41,339 bases of DNA, taken from Planctomycetota bacterium. Lineage in GTDB: Bacteria > Planctomycetota > Planctomycetia > Pirellulales > PALSA-1355. The DNA lies in the NCBI GenBank assembly GCA_003389325.1, contig QQVE01000014.1:1-41339 (forward strand), in the 5' to 3' direction. The notes below the pieces were generated by a model. The model was given only the letters and a program-made list of their open reading frames with translations. It was not told the DNA's origin and made no database searches. The position numbers and the translations under genes were made by a program. Of this stretch, positions 15,984-24,006 are shown one piece after another; positions within the stretch are counted from its first letter, which is position 1, and every line of letters starts with the position of its first letter.

Positions 15984-16616
15984 ATGGAGGAGGCTTTTCT
16001 GGCACGCTGGCTGTCGGCCACGCCGCGGCGACGGCGAGCAGTACGCTATACCGTTTACACCGCGCTCGGCGTAGCTTGTGTTGCAGCGGCGGCATCTTAT
16101 CTTGGTCGGGCGACGGCTGAGCAACGCTACGAGTTCGATATCGTCAATCTGCGGTTGCGATACTGCGAGGGCAACATCTACAGCGAACGCTGCAGCAAAC
16201 CGGTCGACCACCCCACTGCCGAGAGGCTCCGCGAGCTCGGCATTCTTGGACCCGTCTCGGAAGAGCAGGCGCGGTGGGAGCTCACCAAGGGGTTCAAGAG
16301 TGGAGTACGCGGATGGTCAGGCGCCGGCAGGGACTACGTCAAGGGGTTGGGGGCGTCCACGCGGCTGACGCCCGTGCCGTTTCCGGCTGAAGAAGATGTC
16401 TCGAAGAACCTTTGGGTGCGGTGGGCCGTGGCGAGTCCGGAGGACGCCAAAGAATTCTGGCGCCGGCAGCAGGCGCTGGCGCACGCCGATCCCTGGTTGT
16501 CTGGCATGCGCGTGCGCCGCGCGCAGGATTACCTCGAATGGCACGATGCCAACATCACCCTCGACGAACTCAACACTTATCTGCGGGAAATGTTTCCGGA
16601 GCTTGCCGAACATTGA
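15984..16616 (+). CDS. Hypothetical membrane-anchored protein
   Basis: 210 aa. An Arg-rich stretch (TPRRRRAVRY) precedes one membrane helix at about 24-42, so the rest is probably outside the cytoplasm. The body has two cysteines in RYCEGNIYSERC and Trp-rich helices (NLWVRWAVASPEDAKEFWRR). No family recognised. It is followed after 115 bp by the thioredoxin-like gene on the same strand. Confidence 0.65.
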   Translation: MEEAFLARWLSATPRRRRAVRYTVYTALGVACVAAAASYLGRATAEQRYEFDIVNLRLRYCEGNIYSERCSKPVDHPTAERLRELGILGPVSEEQARWELTKGFKSGVRGWSGAGRDYVKGLGASTRLTPVPFPAEEDVSKNLWVRWAVASPEDAKEFWRRQQALAHADPWLSGMRVRRAQDYLEWHDANITLDELNTYLREMFPELAEH

Positions 16617-16731
16617 GCCGTGCTCCATCGCCGTTGGGATCGTTCCGTTCTCCCGTCCATCGACAACACGAACGAGATGCCAGTCGGTAGTATCAACATG
16701 TCGCGGTGGTGAAGCCTGAGCGGGGCCGACG

Positions 16732-17676
16732 ATGACGTTCAAGACACTGCTGTATCTGGGTTCGGGAGTGGCCTTCGTCGGCTTTGCCCTTGGCACGCTG
16801 TGCTTCCTGGCGTGGGCCCTGATCGGTCGGGGCGGCGAGCCGCGCAGTCGAAGGCTGCGGCTGGCACTGTCGAGTGCGGTGCTGTTTGCGGCTTCGTTCG
16901 TGTCAGCCATCGCGCTATTTCACCTCGTGCTGCTGCCGACTGCGACGTGGGGCTTACGGCCTGGTTTTCGGGCGCCCTACGCCTGGCAAAGCGATTTCCT
17001 GGTGGCAGCCGTGCCAGTTGCGTTGTGCGCCTCGGCCATCTTCCTGATTCGGGCGATGTACCGACCACCAGGCGCAAGAATGCAGGCCGCGTGGCTGCCG
17101 GCGGCGTACTTGTTGCTCGCCCTGCCGCTGTACGGCGCGAGCTACGCGTTGATCTACCGCGTTCAGGTGCCGGCACTCGATCGATATGTCTTGATCGAAA
17201 ACCGCGAATGGAAGACGCACCTCGGCGACCCGGCCCCGGACATCTCAGTGGTGATGCTCGACGGCACGGAGCGGCGGCTGTCGGACTTGCGCGGGAAACT
17301 CGTGCTGGTGAACTTGTTTGCCACCTGGTGCGGGCCGTGCATGCACGAGTTGCCGCATTTGGAGGAACTGTGGCACGAGCTTGAGAACGACGACCGCGTG
17401 GCGATGCTGGTGATCGATCGGGACGAGCCCGAGGAAACCGTGGCGGAGTTCCTGGCCGAACGGGGTTTCACCTTTTCGGTGGCGCTGGATGCGAATGCCG
17501 AAGCGTTCCACGCCTTCGCCGAAAGCGGCATCCCGCGGACCTATCTGATCGGCCGCGACGGCACGATTCTGTTTCAAACCGTAGGCTTCGCAGACGACCT
17601 GCCGGTGTATCAGCGCGAGCTGGCGACGTTGCGAGAAACGATCGAGCGAGAGCTGGCGGCGATCCCACAGCCGTGA
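16732..17676 (+). CDS. Membrane-anchored TlpA/ResA-like thioredoxin
   Basis: 314 aa. Four membrane helices (about 7-31, 46-68, 89-108, 120-140) precede a periplasmic thioredoxin domain. LVNLFATWCGPCMHELP carries the redox pair Cys200-Cys203, and Pro268 in GIPRTYLIGRDG is the cis-proline. The domain starts with GDPAPDISVVMLDGTERRLSDLRGK, as in AhpC/TSA-Redoxin TlpA proteins. It probably reduces periplasmic disulfides, for example in cytochrome c maturation. The multi-helix anchor is unusual, since most TlpA proteins have one helix; it does not look like CcdA/DsbD. Confidence 0.88.
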   Translation: MTFKTLLYLGSGVAFVGFALGTLCFLAWALIGRGGEPRSRRLRLALSSAVLFAASFVSAIALFHLVLLPTATWGLRPGFRAPYAWQSDFLVAAVPVALCASAIFLIRAMYRPPGARMQAAWLPAAYLLLALPLYGASYALIYRVQVPALDRYVLIENREWKTHLGDPAPDISVVMLDGTERRLSDLRGKLVLVNLFATWCGPCMHELPHLEELWHELENDDRVAMLVIDRDEPEETVAEFLAERGFTFSVALDANAEAFHAFAESGIPRTYLIGRDGTILFQTVGFADDLPVYQRELATLRETIERELAAIPQP

Positions 17677-17936
17677 ATCGCGCCGCTGGAACCGGCCGAA
17701 TCAACCTTTTGGGGAGACGACACAGCCACGGCGCCGGTTCGCGCTCGCGAAACATCAAGCGAACGGTTACGCTGCGCGAACCTGATACCCCGCGCGCCTC
17801 TCAGTGCAGCGACAGGAGTTAGCAAGGTCCTGCGGCACGAGCCTGACAAGATTTCGGCGCCAAGCCGTATGAGGCCTCTCTGCTTGGCTGGCGGCAAGAT
17901 GACACGAGAAATTTGCTGTCGAAGAATGTGAGAACC
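17677..17936. other. Gap between the thioredoxin gene and the small paralogs
   Basis: No gene seen. A perfect TTCGCG/CGCGAA hairpin lies at 17738-17751 without a T-run. Confidence 0.3.
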
Positions 17937-18338
17937 ATGATTCGGGTCGAGTTGTCTGGAGGGGAAGTTGAGCTCGATGACAACATCGCGCGGTTGGTGC
18001 GCGCTTGCGATCAACTGCCAGGGCTCAGCACAACCAGCTCCTGCGGTGGACACGAGAGTCCAAACGCCGAGCACGGACAACAACCGCTCGGCCAGTTCTA
18101 CGTCAGCCTTTGCGTTGCCAACTGGTGGGAGGCCTGGCGCGGGCTCACGATGCTCACCGCAGCGACCTTCATGCGATGTGAGGGGAACCTTTGCTTCCGC
18201 TACGATGGCCCCCAGAATCGTCCGGACGATTTGCGGTTCCTGCGCGTCGAGCTGCACGGGACAGGCGACCCGGACAGGCTGGCGAAGTTCGTCGAGTACG
18301 TCGTAGACGATCCGGCGCACCACACAGCGAGTAACTGA
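17937..18338 (+). CDS. Small hypothetical protein with SCGGH motif, paralog A
   Basis: 133 aa, soluble. It begins MIRVELSGGEVELDDNIARLVRACDQLPGL and has TTSSCGGHESP at about 37-47, a pattern suggestive of a metal or substrate site. The second half is shared with the next gene (FYVSLCVANWWEAWRGLTMLTAA and VELHGTGDPDRLAKFVEYV). ATG at 17937 is preferred over a TTG at 17913. Base composition is less GC-rich than the neighbours. No family recognised. Confidence 0.65.
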   Translation: MIRVELSGGEVELDDNIARLVRACDQLPGLSTTSSCGGHESPNAEHGQQPLGQFYVSLCVANWWEAWRGLTMLTAATFMRCEGNLCFRYDGPQNRPDDLRFLRVELHGTGDPDRLAKFVEYVVDDPAHHTASN

Positions 18339-18370
18339 TGTCGGCGCTACGCTCGTAGGATGCACTAGCG

Positions 18371-18775
18371 ATGGTTTTGGTCAATGTGTTTGGACGAGAA
18401 GTTGAGCTGGACGACGATTTGGCGCGGCTGGTGCGCGCACTGGATTCGCACCTTCGGGGCCTCGAGGTGTCTAGCGCCCGAACCGACGAACATGCAACGG
18501 CCGAGACAGGCCGGGCAGCTTGCCGGCACTACTTAGTCAGCTTTTGCATTCTCAACTGGTTGGAAACCTGGACAGACTTGACGATGCTTGCCGCAGCGGT
18601 GTCTGTCTGTGAAGACGCGACGTTGGTTGTGGATTACGACGGCTGTACGAACGACCGGCCGGACGATCCTGACTTGCTGTCTCTCTACCTGCACGGAACA
18701 GGTTCCCCAGAGCAACTGGCAGGCGTCATCGAAGGCTTGGCCGCGGAACAGCCACGTCATTTTAAGATTGGCTAA
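18371..18775 (+). CDS. Small hypothetical protein, paralog B lacking the SCGGH motif
   Basis: 134 aa. It follows paralog A after 32 bp and aligns along the whole length: VFGREVELDDDLARLVRALDSHLRGLEV, then YLVSFCILNWLETWTDLTMLAAA, then LYLHGTGSPEQLAGVIEGL. The Cys-Gly-Gly-His segment of paralog A is replaced by SSARTDEHAT, so a putative active site is lost. Its TAA overlaps the TAG of the convergent gene. Confidence 0.65.
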   Translation: MVLVNVFGREVELDDDLARLVRALDSHLRGLEVSSARTDEHATAETGRAACRHYLVSFCILNWLETWTDLTMLAAAVSVCEDATLVVDYDGCTNDRPDDPDLLSLYLHGTGSPEQLAGVIEGLAAEQPRHFKIG

Positions 18776-19182
18776 ACCTCGGGAATGCCGAGCTGCTCGA
18801 AGAAGCTGGCGCGGTCCCAGTAGCCGCGCTGGAACTTGATCTTGCCGTCGACGATGTGAAAGAAGCCGCAGCCTTCGATCTCGAAGGTCTTGCCGTTGGC
18901 GGGCAGGCCGGCGAATTCGCCGCTCCAGGTGCCGCGTCCGCGCCATTCGGCCATCGCCCAGGGGCCGTCCTGGAACAGGTTCTCGAGCTGCGTCTCGCCG
19001 TCGGGGAAGGCCGTAAAGAAGGTCTGCAACTCTTCCTGGATCGCTTGCCGGCCGACCGCGGGCACTCCGATCGCGACCTGCAGGTTGGTCGCGGCTTCGT
19101 GGTACAAGCTCGCTGCGCGGTCGGCGTCGCAGTGGTCGATCGCCTGAACCCATTCCCTCACGACTTCTCGGGGCTCTCGCAT
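18772..19182 (-). CDS. SnoaL-like/ketosteroid isomerase-fold protein
   Basis: 136 aa, no signal peptide. EVVREWVQAIDHCDADRAASLYHEAATN is the usual first helix pair of the SnoaL/NTF2-like fold, followed by QAIQEELQTFFTAFPDGE and the beta sheet ending FFHIVDGKIKFQRGYWD. This fits the subgroup of polyketide-cyclase-like proteins with unknown substrates. It converges on paralog B; the two stop codons share three bases. Confidence 0.82.
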   Translation of the reverse strand: MREPREVVREWVQAIDHCDADRAASLYHEAATNLQVAIGVPAVGRQAIQEELQTFFTAFPDGETQLENLFQDGPWAMAEWRGRGTWSGEFAGLPANGKTFEIEGCGFFHIVDGKIKFQRGYWDRASFFEQLGIPEV

Positions 19183-19519
19183 CAGGGGTCCTCCGTTGTT
19201 GGGGCTGTGCTGAAGACGCCGGGGCTAATGACGGAAACCGTCACGAGGTTAGAGACCCCCAAAACGCCGAAAGGTTCGAGAAAAACAAGCGGACGAGGAC
19301 GGACGGGGACGCAGCCTTCGACAATTGTCGAAATGGGTGCTTAAACTCGCCGCGGCAGCCATAATCGGGGCGGCCTGCTGTCGCAGGTCTGTGACGCGAT
19401 CGCGGTCGTGGCGGCGAGAAACTTTCTAGCGCCGCCGCCCGCGGCGCGGGACAGATGCCTCTGGCGGGCGACTTCTCTACAGAGAACGGGTTCACTCGAG
19501 CGGCTCAATCGCCCAATCG
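19183..19519. other. Gap between divergent genes
   Basis: The gap lies between the SnoaL-like gene and the sigma-factor gene. No repeat, RNA or clear promoter pair was recognised, although autoregulated sigma promoters are expected here. Confidence 0.3.
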
Positions 19520-20026
19520 ATGGAAAAGGCCGTCCTGAAGCTGGTGCAACACGTCCTGGAGACCCAGGCCGCGGCACTCGAGCTGTACGCTCGGGCGTGG
19601 TGCACTACGCCCGAGGACGTCGTGCAGGAGGCGATCGTGCAACTGGCCCAGCAGCGGCCGCTGCCCGAGCGCCCGATCGGTTGGCTGTACTGTGCGGTCC
19701 GCCGCGGGGCGATCAGCGCCGGCCGGGCCGAGAGCCGGCGGAAGCGCCACGAGTCGGCCGCGGCTCGGCCGCTCGATTGGTTCGAGCCGGCCGTGGGCGA
19801 GGCGCTCGACGCGCGGGCCGCGGCCGAGGCGCTTGGCGCGTTGTCGCTCGAGCAGCGCGAGGTGCTGGTGGCCCGGCTGTGGGGCGGATTGAACTATGGC
19901 GAAATCGGCGAACTGGTGGGCTGCTCTTCGAGCGCGGCCCATCGCAGATACGCGGCCGGCCTGGCCGCCTTGCGTGAAAGGTTGGGTGTGGCATGTCCCA
20001 AGACGAACTCCTGCCCGAAGAGTTGA
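19520..20026 (+). CDS. Short ECF-type RNA polymerase sigma factor
   Basis: 168 aa. Region 2 is reduced but recognisable (LYARAWCTTPEDVVQEAIVQLA, then RPIGWLYCAVRRGAISAGRAESRRKRHE). Region 4 is clear: ALSLEQREVLVARLWGGLNYGEIGELVGCSSSAAHRRYAAGLAALRERL (about 115-158), with the helix-turn-helix. It is shorter than most ECF sigma factors and resembles the planctomycete sigma-70 family members with weak region 2. Its end overlaps the next gene by 34 bp, the common layout of a sigma factor and its regulator. Confidence 0.85.
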   Translation: MEKAVLKLVQHVLETQAAALELYARAWCTTPEDVVQEAIVQLAQQRPLPERPIGWLYCAVRRGAISAGRAESRRKRHESAAARPLDWFEPAVGEALDARAAAEALGALSLEQREVLVARLWGGLNYGEIGELVGCSSSAAHRRYAAGLAALRERLGVACPKTNSCPKS

Positions 20027-20577
20027 ACGATTGCCAGCAGGCGCTCTCGGCGCTGGTGCCGCGGGCCAGCCGCATCGATCGCGATCGGCTGATGATCCGC
20101 CTGGGCGAGCAGTCGGCCGCGCGCGGCTCGCTGGGGTGGAAATGGGCCACGGCCGCTTCGCTGTCGCTAGCCGTTTTGATGGCGGTGCGCCCGTGGTTCG
20201 TTCCGCAGGCAGGCGCGCCGGAACAGGTGGCCCAGCAGCGCGAATCGGCTGAGCCGCTGACAATCCAACATGAGCCGTCGCCGCCCGCGGCGGTCGAAGA
20301 CCCCGCGCCGTCCAGCGATTCGCCGGCGAAGGCTGTGCCGGAAATCGACGAGGAAGGGGCCTGGCTGCTGGCCGTGGCCAGCGGTCAATACCAGTCGGCG
20401 GGCATGCTCACCGTGCGTCCGCAGCCAGAATCCCTCACGGCGTCGCGGGCCGCGGATGCGACAGAGGCCTCCGACGCGTTGCTCGAGCGTGGGCTCGAGC
20501 GGGCGCCGATGTTGCGTTGGCGCGATCGTGCTTTGCGGCGCGATGGATTCGGGCCGGCCGCGCCGCCGGCGTTGTAA
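19993..20577 (+). CDS. Probable anti-sigma factor, single membrane helix
   Basis: 194 aa. The N-terminal cytoplasmic part includes LPEELNDCQQALSALVPRASRIDRDRLMIRLGEQSA. One membrane helix lies at about 56-75 and the periplasmic part is Pro/Ala/Glu-rich. There is no zinc-binding His-x3-Cys-x2-Cys motif, so it is not a ZAS-type regulator. The call rests on topology and on the 34-bp overlap with the sigma-factor gene. Confidence 0.7.
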   Translation: MSQDELLPEELNDCQQALSALVPRASRIDRDRLMIRLGEQSAARGSLGWKWATAASLSLAVLMAVRPWFVPQAGAPEQVAQQRESAEPLTIQHEPSPPAAVEDPAPSSDSPAKAVPEIDEEGAWLLAVASGQYQSAGMLTVRPQPESLTASRAADATEASDALLERGLERAPMLRWRDRALRRDGFGPAAPPAL

Positions 20578-20632
20578 GGTTTGCTTGCAGGCGAGTTTCA
20601 TTCTTCTTCACTTCTCCGGAGCCAGACGCATT

Positions 20633-22063
20633 ATGATTGCTCGCTTCTTGCTGGCCGCGTTGGCCGTGTGGATTGCCTCGACTCCGCTGGCGGCCGACGA
20701 CAACCTGCGCGTCGTCAAGCTGAGCGTCACGCCCGCCGGGCCGCCTCAGCCGCTGTTGCGGTATCGCTTCGCGCCCGCGCAGCGGCAGCTCGTCGAGGGG
20801 AACGCGGCGGCCCTGTACTACCGCGCGATCGTCGTGCTGCTGCAAACGCCCCGCGAGAAGAACGACCAGGTGCAGATCTCCGACTGGCTCGGCTTGCCGC
20901 CTGCAGAATTGCCGCGCGACGAGGCCCGTAAGACGCTGTCGCGGCACAGTACGGAGCTCGACGAGGCACGCCTGGCCGCCCGCCGCCGATCGGCCGCATG
21001 GGACTTGCCGCTGCGCGACGAAGGGGTGGCGACGCTCTTGCCCGAGATCCAGGAATCGCGCGCCCTGGCCCGCCTGATGGCGCTGGAAGCGCGGCTGGCG
21101 ATTCTCGAGGGCGACTACGCCGCGGCCAGCCTCGCGCTGGAGAACATGTACACGATGGCCCGCCGAGTGGGCGAATCGGGTACGCTGATCAGCATGCTGG
21201 TCGGCATCGCGATTCAAGGCCTCGCTGCCGACGAGGTACAGCACTGGATTGCCCAGGAGGGTTCGCCTAACGCCTATTGGGCGCTGACCTGCTTGCCGCC
21301 CTCGGTCGGAAACCTGGCCGACAGCCTCGAGTCGGAGGACCTGTGGATCGAAGGCTCGGTGCCCTATGCCGATCTGCTGGACAAGGCGATCCTCACCTCC
21401 GACCAGCTAGACGAAATGGCCCGCGAAATGGGCAGCCTGGCGTCGCTGGAATGGATGAACGCCGGCTTTCAAGTGGAGCTTGCCTCGGGCAAGCAGGTCG
21501 ACGTGCGGGTGCCTGCCCAGGCGGCCCTGCTGCCGATCGTGCTACGGGCCTATCCGGTGTGCAAGCGGCAACTGCTCGAGTCGGACATGGACCGCGAGAT
21601 GGTCGAGGGGATGCAGCCGCTGCAGGTTGTGATGCTGCGCTGGGTGCAGGTCTATCGCGAGCTGCTCGACGAGATAGTAGTTTGGGCTCGCCATGCTCCC
21701 GTCGAAACCCGCCAGGCGGCGGAACAGATCGACGAGCGGTTTCACGAGCTGGCAGGTCGTCCAGAAGCCGCGCTGGCCAACTTCATGCTGCCGGCGGTTA
21801 ATGCGGCCAATCGGGCCGTGCTGCGCGGCGATCAGCAGTTGGCCATGCTGCGCGTGGTCGAGGCGCTGCGACTGTACGCGGCCGCGCACGACGGACGGCT
21901 GCCCGAGGCACTTGCCGATATCACCGAAGTGCCCGTGCCGCACGATCCGGCGACGAACGGTCCGTTCGAGTACCGGCTCGAGGGCAAGACGGCTTTGCTC
22001 CGCTCGGCCGAAAAGGGAGCGGTGATTCCTGAGACCCAGTTCAAAATCACGGTGCGTCAGTAA
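20633..22063 (+). CDS. Exported helical protein of a sigma-factor operon
   Basis: 476 aa. Signal peptide at 1-21 (ends LAADD). The body is alpha-helical, with ENMYTMARRVGESGTLISMLVGIAIQGLAADEV in the middle. The end has VVEALRLYAAAHDGRLPEALADITEVPVPHDPATNGPFEYRLEG, a motif I know from planctomycete exported proteins and pseudopilin-like C-termini. ATG at 20633 opens the signal peptide. It lies 55 bp after the anti-sigma gene and 45 bp before the DUF1559 gene, so it is likely in the same operon. No enzymatic function is apparent. Confidence 0.75.
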   Translation: MIARFLLAALAVWIASTPLAADDNLRVVKLSVTPAGPPQPLLRYRFAPAQRQLVEGNAAALYYRAIVVLLQTPREKNDQVQISDWLGLPPAELPRDEARKTLSRHSTELDEARLAARRRSAAWDLPLRDEGVATLLPEIQESRALARLMALEARLAILEGDYAAASLALENMYTMARRVGESGTLISMLVGIAIQGLAADEVQHWIAQEGSPNAYWALTCLPPSVGNLADSLESEDLWIEGSVPYADLLDKAILTSDQLDEMAREMGSLASLEWMNAGFQVELASGKQVDVRVPAQAALLPIVLRAYPVCKRQLLESDMDREMVEGMQPLQVVMLRWVQVYRELLDEIVVWARHAPVETRQAAEQIDERFHELAGRPEAALANFMLPAVNAANRAVLRGDQQLAMLRVVEALRLYAAAHDGRLPEALADITEVPVPHDPATNGPFEYRLEGKTALLRSAEKGAVIPETQFKITVRQ

Positions 22064-22108
22064 ACGCGACGGCACGAAGACATCTCACGCCTGACCAGGA
22101 ATCGAATC

Positions 22109-23653
22109 ATGCGACACCTGTTGACCGCCTGCACGCTGCTGTTTGCGACGATGGCGAGCAGTTGGGCTCGCGCTGCCGACGACGATGCGGGGCTGGCCGC
22201 CCTGATGGACGAGACGGCGATGGCCGTCGTGAGGATCGATATCTCGGCCGAAGGACCGGCCACTACGTTCGCGTCGCTGGCCTTTCCAGAAATCATGGCA
22301 TCCTCGCAAACGACCCAATGGCACGAGGTGTTCCAGAAACTGCTCACCGCCGCGGGCGTGCGTCACCTCTACCTGATCGTTCAGCTTCCCGACCGGTTGC
22401 CCACGACTTACCAGCCAGTCGGCATCGAGGCCCTTTGTGCCATTCCGTTCGACACGCCCGAGGAGGCCGAGGCGTTGGCCAGGTTGCAGGGCATAAGACT
22501 GCCCGAGCGCGGATGGCGGATCGCCGCCGGCGGACGCTATTGCCTGGTGGGCCCGAAGGCGCTGGTCGACCGTGCTTTGGCGGGCAACCATCCGCCGCGG
22601 CCGGGGCTCGAACAGGCGGTGGCCGCAGCGGGCGACGCACCGCTGGCGCTGGTCGTGGCGCCGACGGCCGATCAGCGACACGTGCTCTCGGCCGTGTTGC
22701 GTTGGTGGCCGGCAGAGCAGGGGGGCCGGCTGCTGCAGGCGTGGGCCGATCGGGCCGCGTGGACCACGGTGGCTTACAAGCCCGATGAGTCGCTGCAAGT
22801 GACGATGCAGGCCGAATCGCCTGAAAGTGCGAACGCGCTGGCGGGCACGATCGGCACGTTTCTAACCGACACCGTGGCGAAGGTACGCAAGATCAACGCT
22901 CATCCGGTGCAAATGGATGCGCTACTTTCGGTGCTCGATCAGCGGGTCGAGAACGACAAGATCGTGCTGGCGGTCGATCTGCAAGAGCTGCCGCCGGCCG
23001 ACAATCCGTTTCTTCAGGCGACCAACATGGCGCTATGGGCTATCGAGCGGCAACGCGCCGTCTACAAGCTCAGAAAGATCGGCATCGCGCTGCAAACCTA
23101 CCATGACGTCCACAAACGTTTTCCCGACGCGGCCAGTCGCGACGCCGACGGCAAACCGCTGTTGAGCTGGCGCGTCCATCTGTTGCCGTATCTCGAGGAT
23201 GGCGATGCACTGTATAAGGAGTTTCATCTCGACGAACCGTGGGACAGCGAACACAATCGCCCACTAGTCGAGCGGATGCCCGACGTCTACCGCCTCGGCG
23301 GCACCGGCGAACTGCCGCCGGGCAAGACCTGCGTCGTGCTGCCCATCGGCGAGGCCACGGCCTGGCCCGCGGGGCGTGGGCGGCCGATTCGCGAGTACAT
23401 CGATGGCACGTCGAACACAATTCAAGTGGTCGAGGCCGACGACGAGCATGCCGTCGTCTGGACGCAGCCTGCGGACCTGGCCTACGACCCGGAGCATCCC
23501 ACCGCAGGCCTGGGCGGCCATTTCGGTAGCGGGTTCCTGGCACTTACCGCCGACAGCGCCTCGCACTTCCTGCCCCTCGACATCGACCCCGACACGCTCC
23601 GCAAGCTGTTCACTGCCGCCGGGAAAGAACCCGTGAGTTGGCCGGGGCAGTAA
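22109..23653 (+). CDS. Exported protein with C-terminal DUF1559 domain
   Basis: 514 aa. Signal peptide at about 1-22. Residues 23 to about 310 are unlike any domain I recognise (starts DDDAGLAALMDETAMAVVRIDIS). Residues from about 320 form a DUF1559/SBP_bac_10 domain: LRKIGIALQTYHDVHKRFPDA, SWRVHLLPYLED, then IDGTSNTIQVVEADDEHAVVWTQPADL and GGHFGSGFLALTADS. DUF1559 is expanded in planctomycetes and is usually preceded by an N-terminal pilin-like helix, which is missing here. It is last in the sigma-factor operon. Its final codons are duplicated downstream in the 173-bp tandem repeat. Confidence 0.85.
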   Translation: MRHLLTACTLLFATMASSWARAADDDAGLAALMDETAMAVVRIDISAEGPATTFASLAFPEIMASSQTTQWHEVFQKLLTAAGVRHLYLIVQLPDRLPTTYQPVGIEALCAIPFDTPEEAEALARLQGIRLPERGWRIAAGGRYCLVGPKALVDRALAGNHPPRPGLEQAVAAAGDAPLALVVAPTADQRHVLSAVLRWWPAEQGGRLLQAWADRAAWTTVAYKPDESLQVTMQAESPESANALAGTIGTFLTDTVAKVRKINAHPVQMDALLSVLDQRVENDKIVLAVDLQELPPADNPFLQATNMALWAIERQRAVYKLRKIGIALQTYHDVHKRFPDAASRDADGKPLLSWRVHLLPYLEDGDALYKEFHLDEPWDSEHNRPLVERMPDVYRLGGTGELPPGKTCVVLPIGEATAWPAGRGRPIREYIDGTSNTIQVVEADDEHAVVWTQPADLAYDPEHPTAGLGGHFGSGFLALTADSASHFLPLDIDPDTLRKLFTAAGKEPVSWPGQ

Positions 23654-23719
23654 GCGCCGCGCGAGAACGCGCCGCTGGACGACGTCTGCCCGGCAACGTC
23701 TCCTGGCGCTTCTGCTTCA

Positions 23720-23793
23720 CGGCTCACGGAGTGAGCCTGCTACATGACGATCGCCCGCCGTGCTTCAGAGTAGCAGGCTCACTCCGTGAGCCG
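23720..23793. repeat. Perfect inverted repeat, 24-bp arms (copy 1)
   Basis: Arms 23720-23743 and 23770-23793 with a 26-nt loop. Each arm itself contains the palindrome CTCACGGAGTGAG. It may act as a bidirectional terminator between the convergent DUF1559 and FAD-oxidoreductase genes. Confidence 0.92.
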
Positions 23794-23893
23794 TTGCAGC
23801 CGCCCGTGAGTCGGCCGGGGCAGTGAGCGCCGCGCGAGGGCGCGCCGCTGGACGATCGATGCCGCGGCAACGTTTTTTGGCGCTTCTGCTTCA

Positions 23894-23968
23894 CGGCTCA
23901 CGGAGTGAGCCTGCTACATGACGGCTTGCCCGCCGTGCTTCAAAGTAGCAGGCTCACTCCGTGAGCCG
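23894..23968. repeat. Perfect inverted repeat, 24-bp arms (copy 2)
   Basis: Arms 23894-23917 and 23945-23968, identical in arm sequence to copy 1 while the loop differs (27 nt). The exact conservation of the arms suggests selection or recent exchange. Confidence 0.92.
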
Positions 23969-24006
23969 TCGCAGCCCATCGCAGTGCGTCGCCATCCAGC
24001 CGCCTG

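Larger units (their letters stand above)
23630..23977 (+). repeat. Tandem 173-bp duplication including the end of the DUF1559 gene
   Basis: Unit one is 23630-23802 and unit two 23803 to about 23977. Each starts with CCCGTGAGT and GGCCGGGGCAGT (the codons for the final PVSWPGQ and the stop) and ends in a large hairpin. The units differ by scattered substitutions and small length changes. Confidence 0.9.

Noticed and set aside
17937..18775. Toxin-antitoxin pair
   Set aside because: The two small genes are paralogs along their whole length, not a toxin with a DNA-binding antitoxin.
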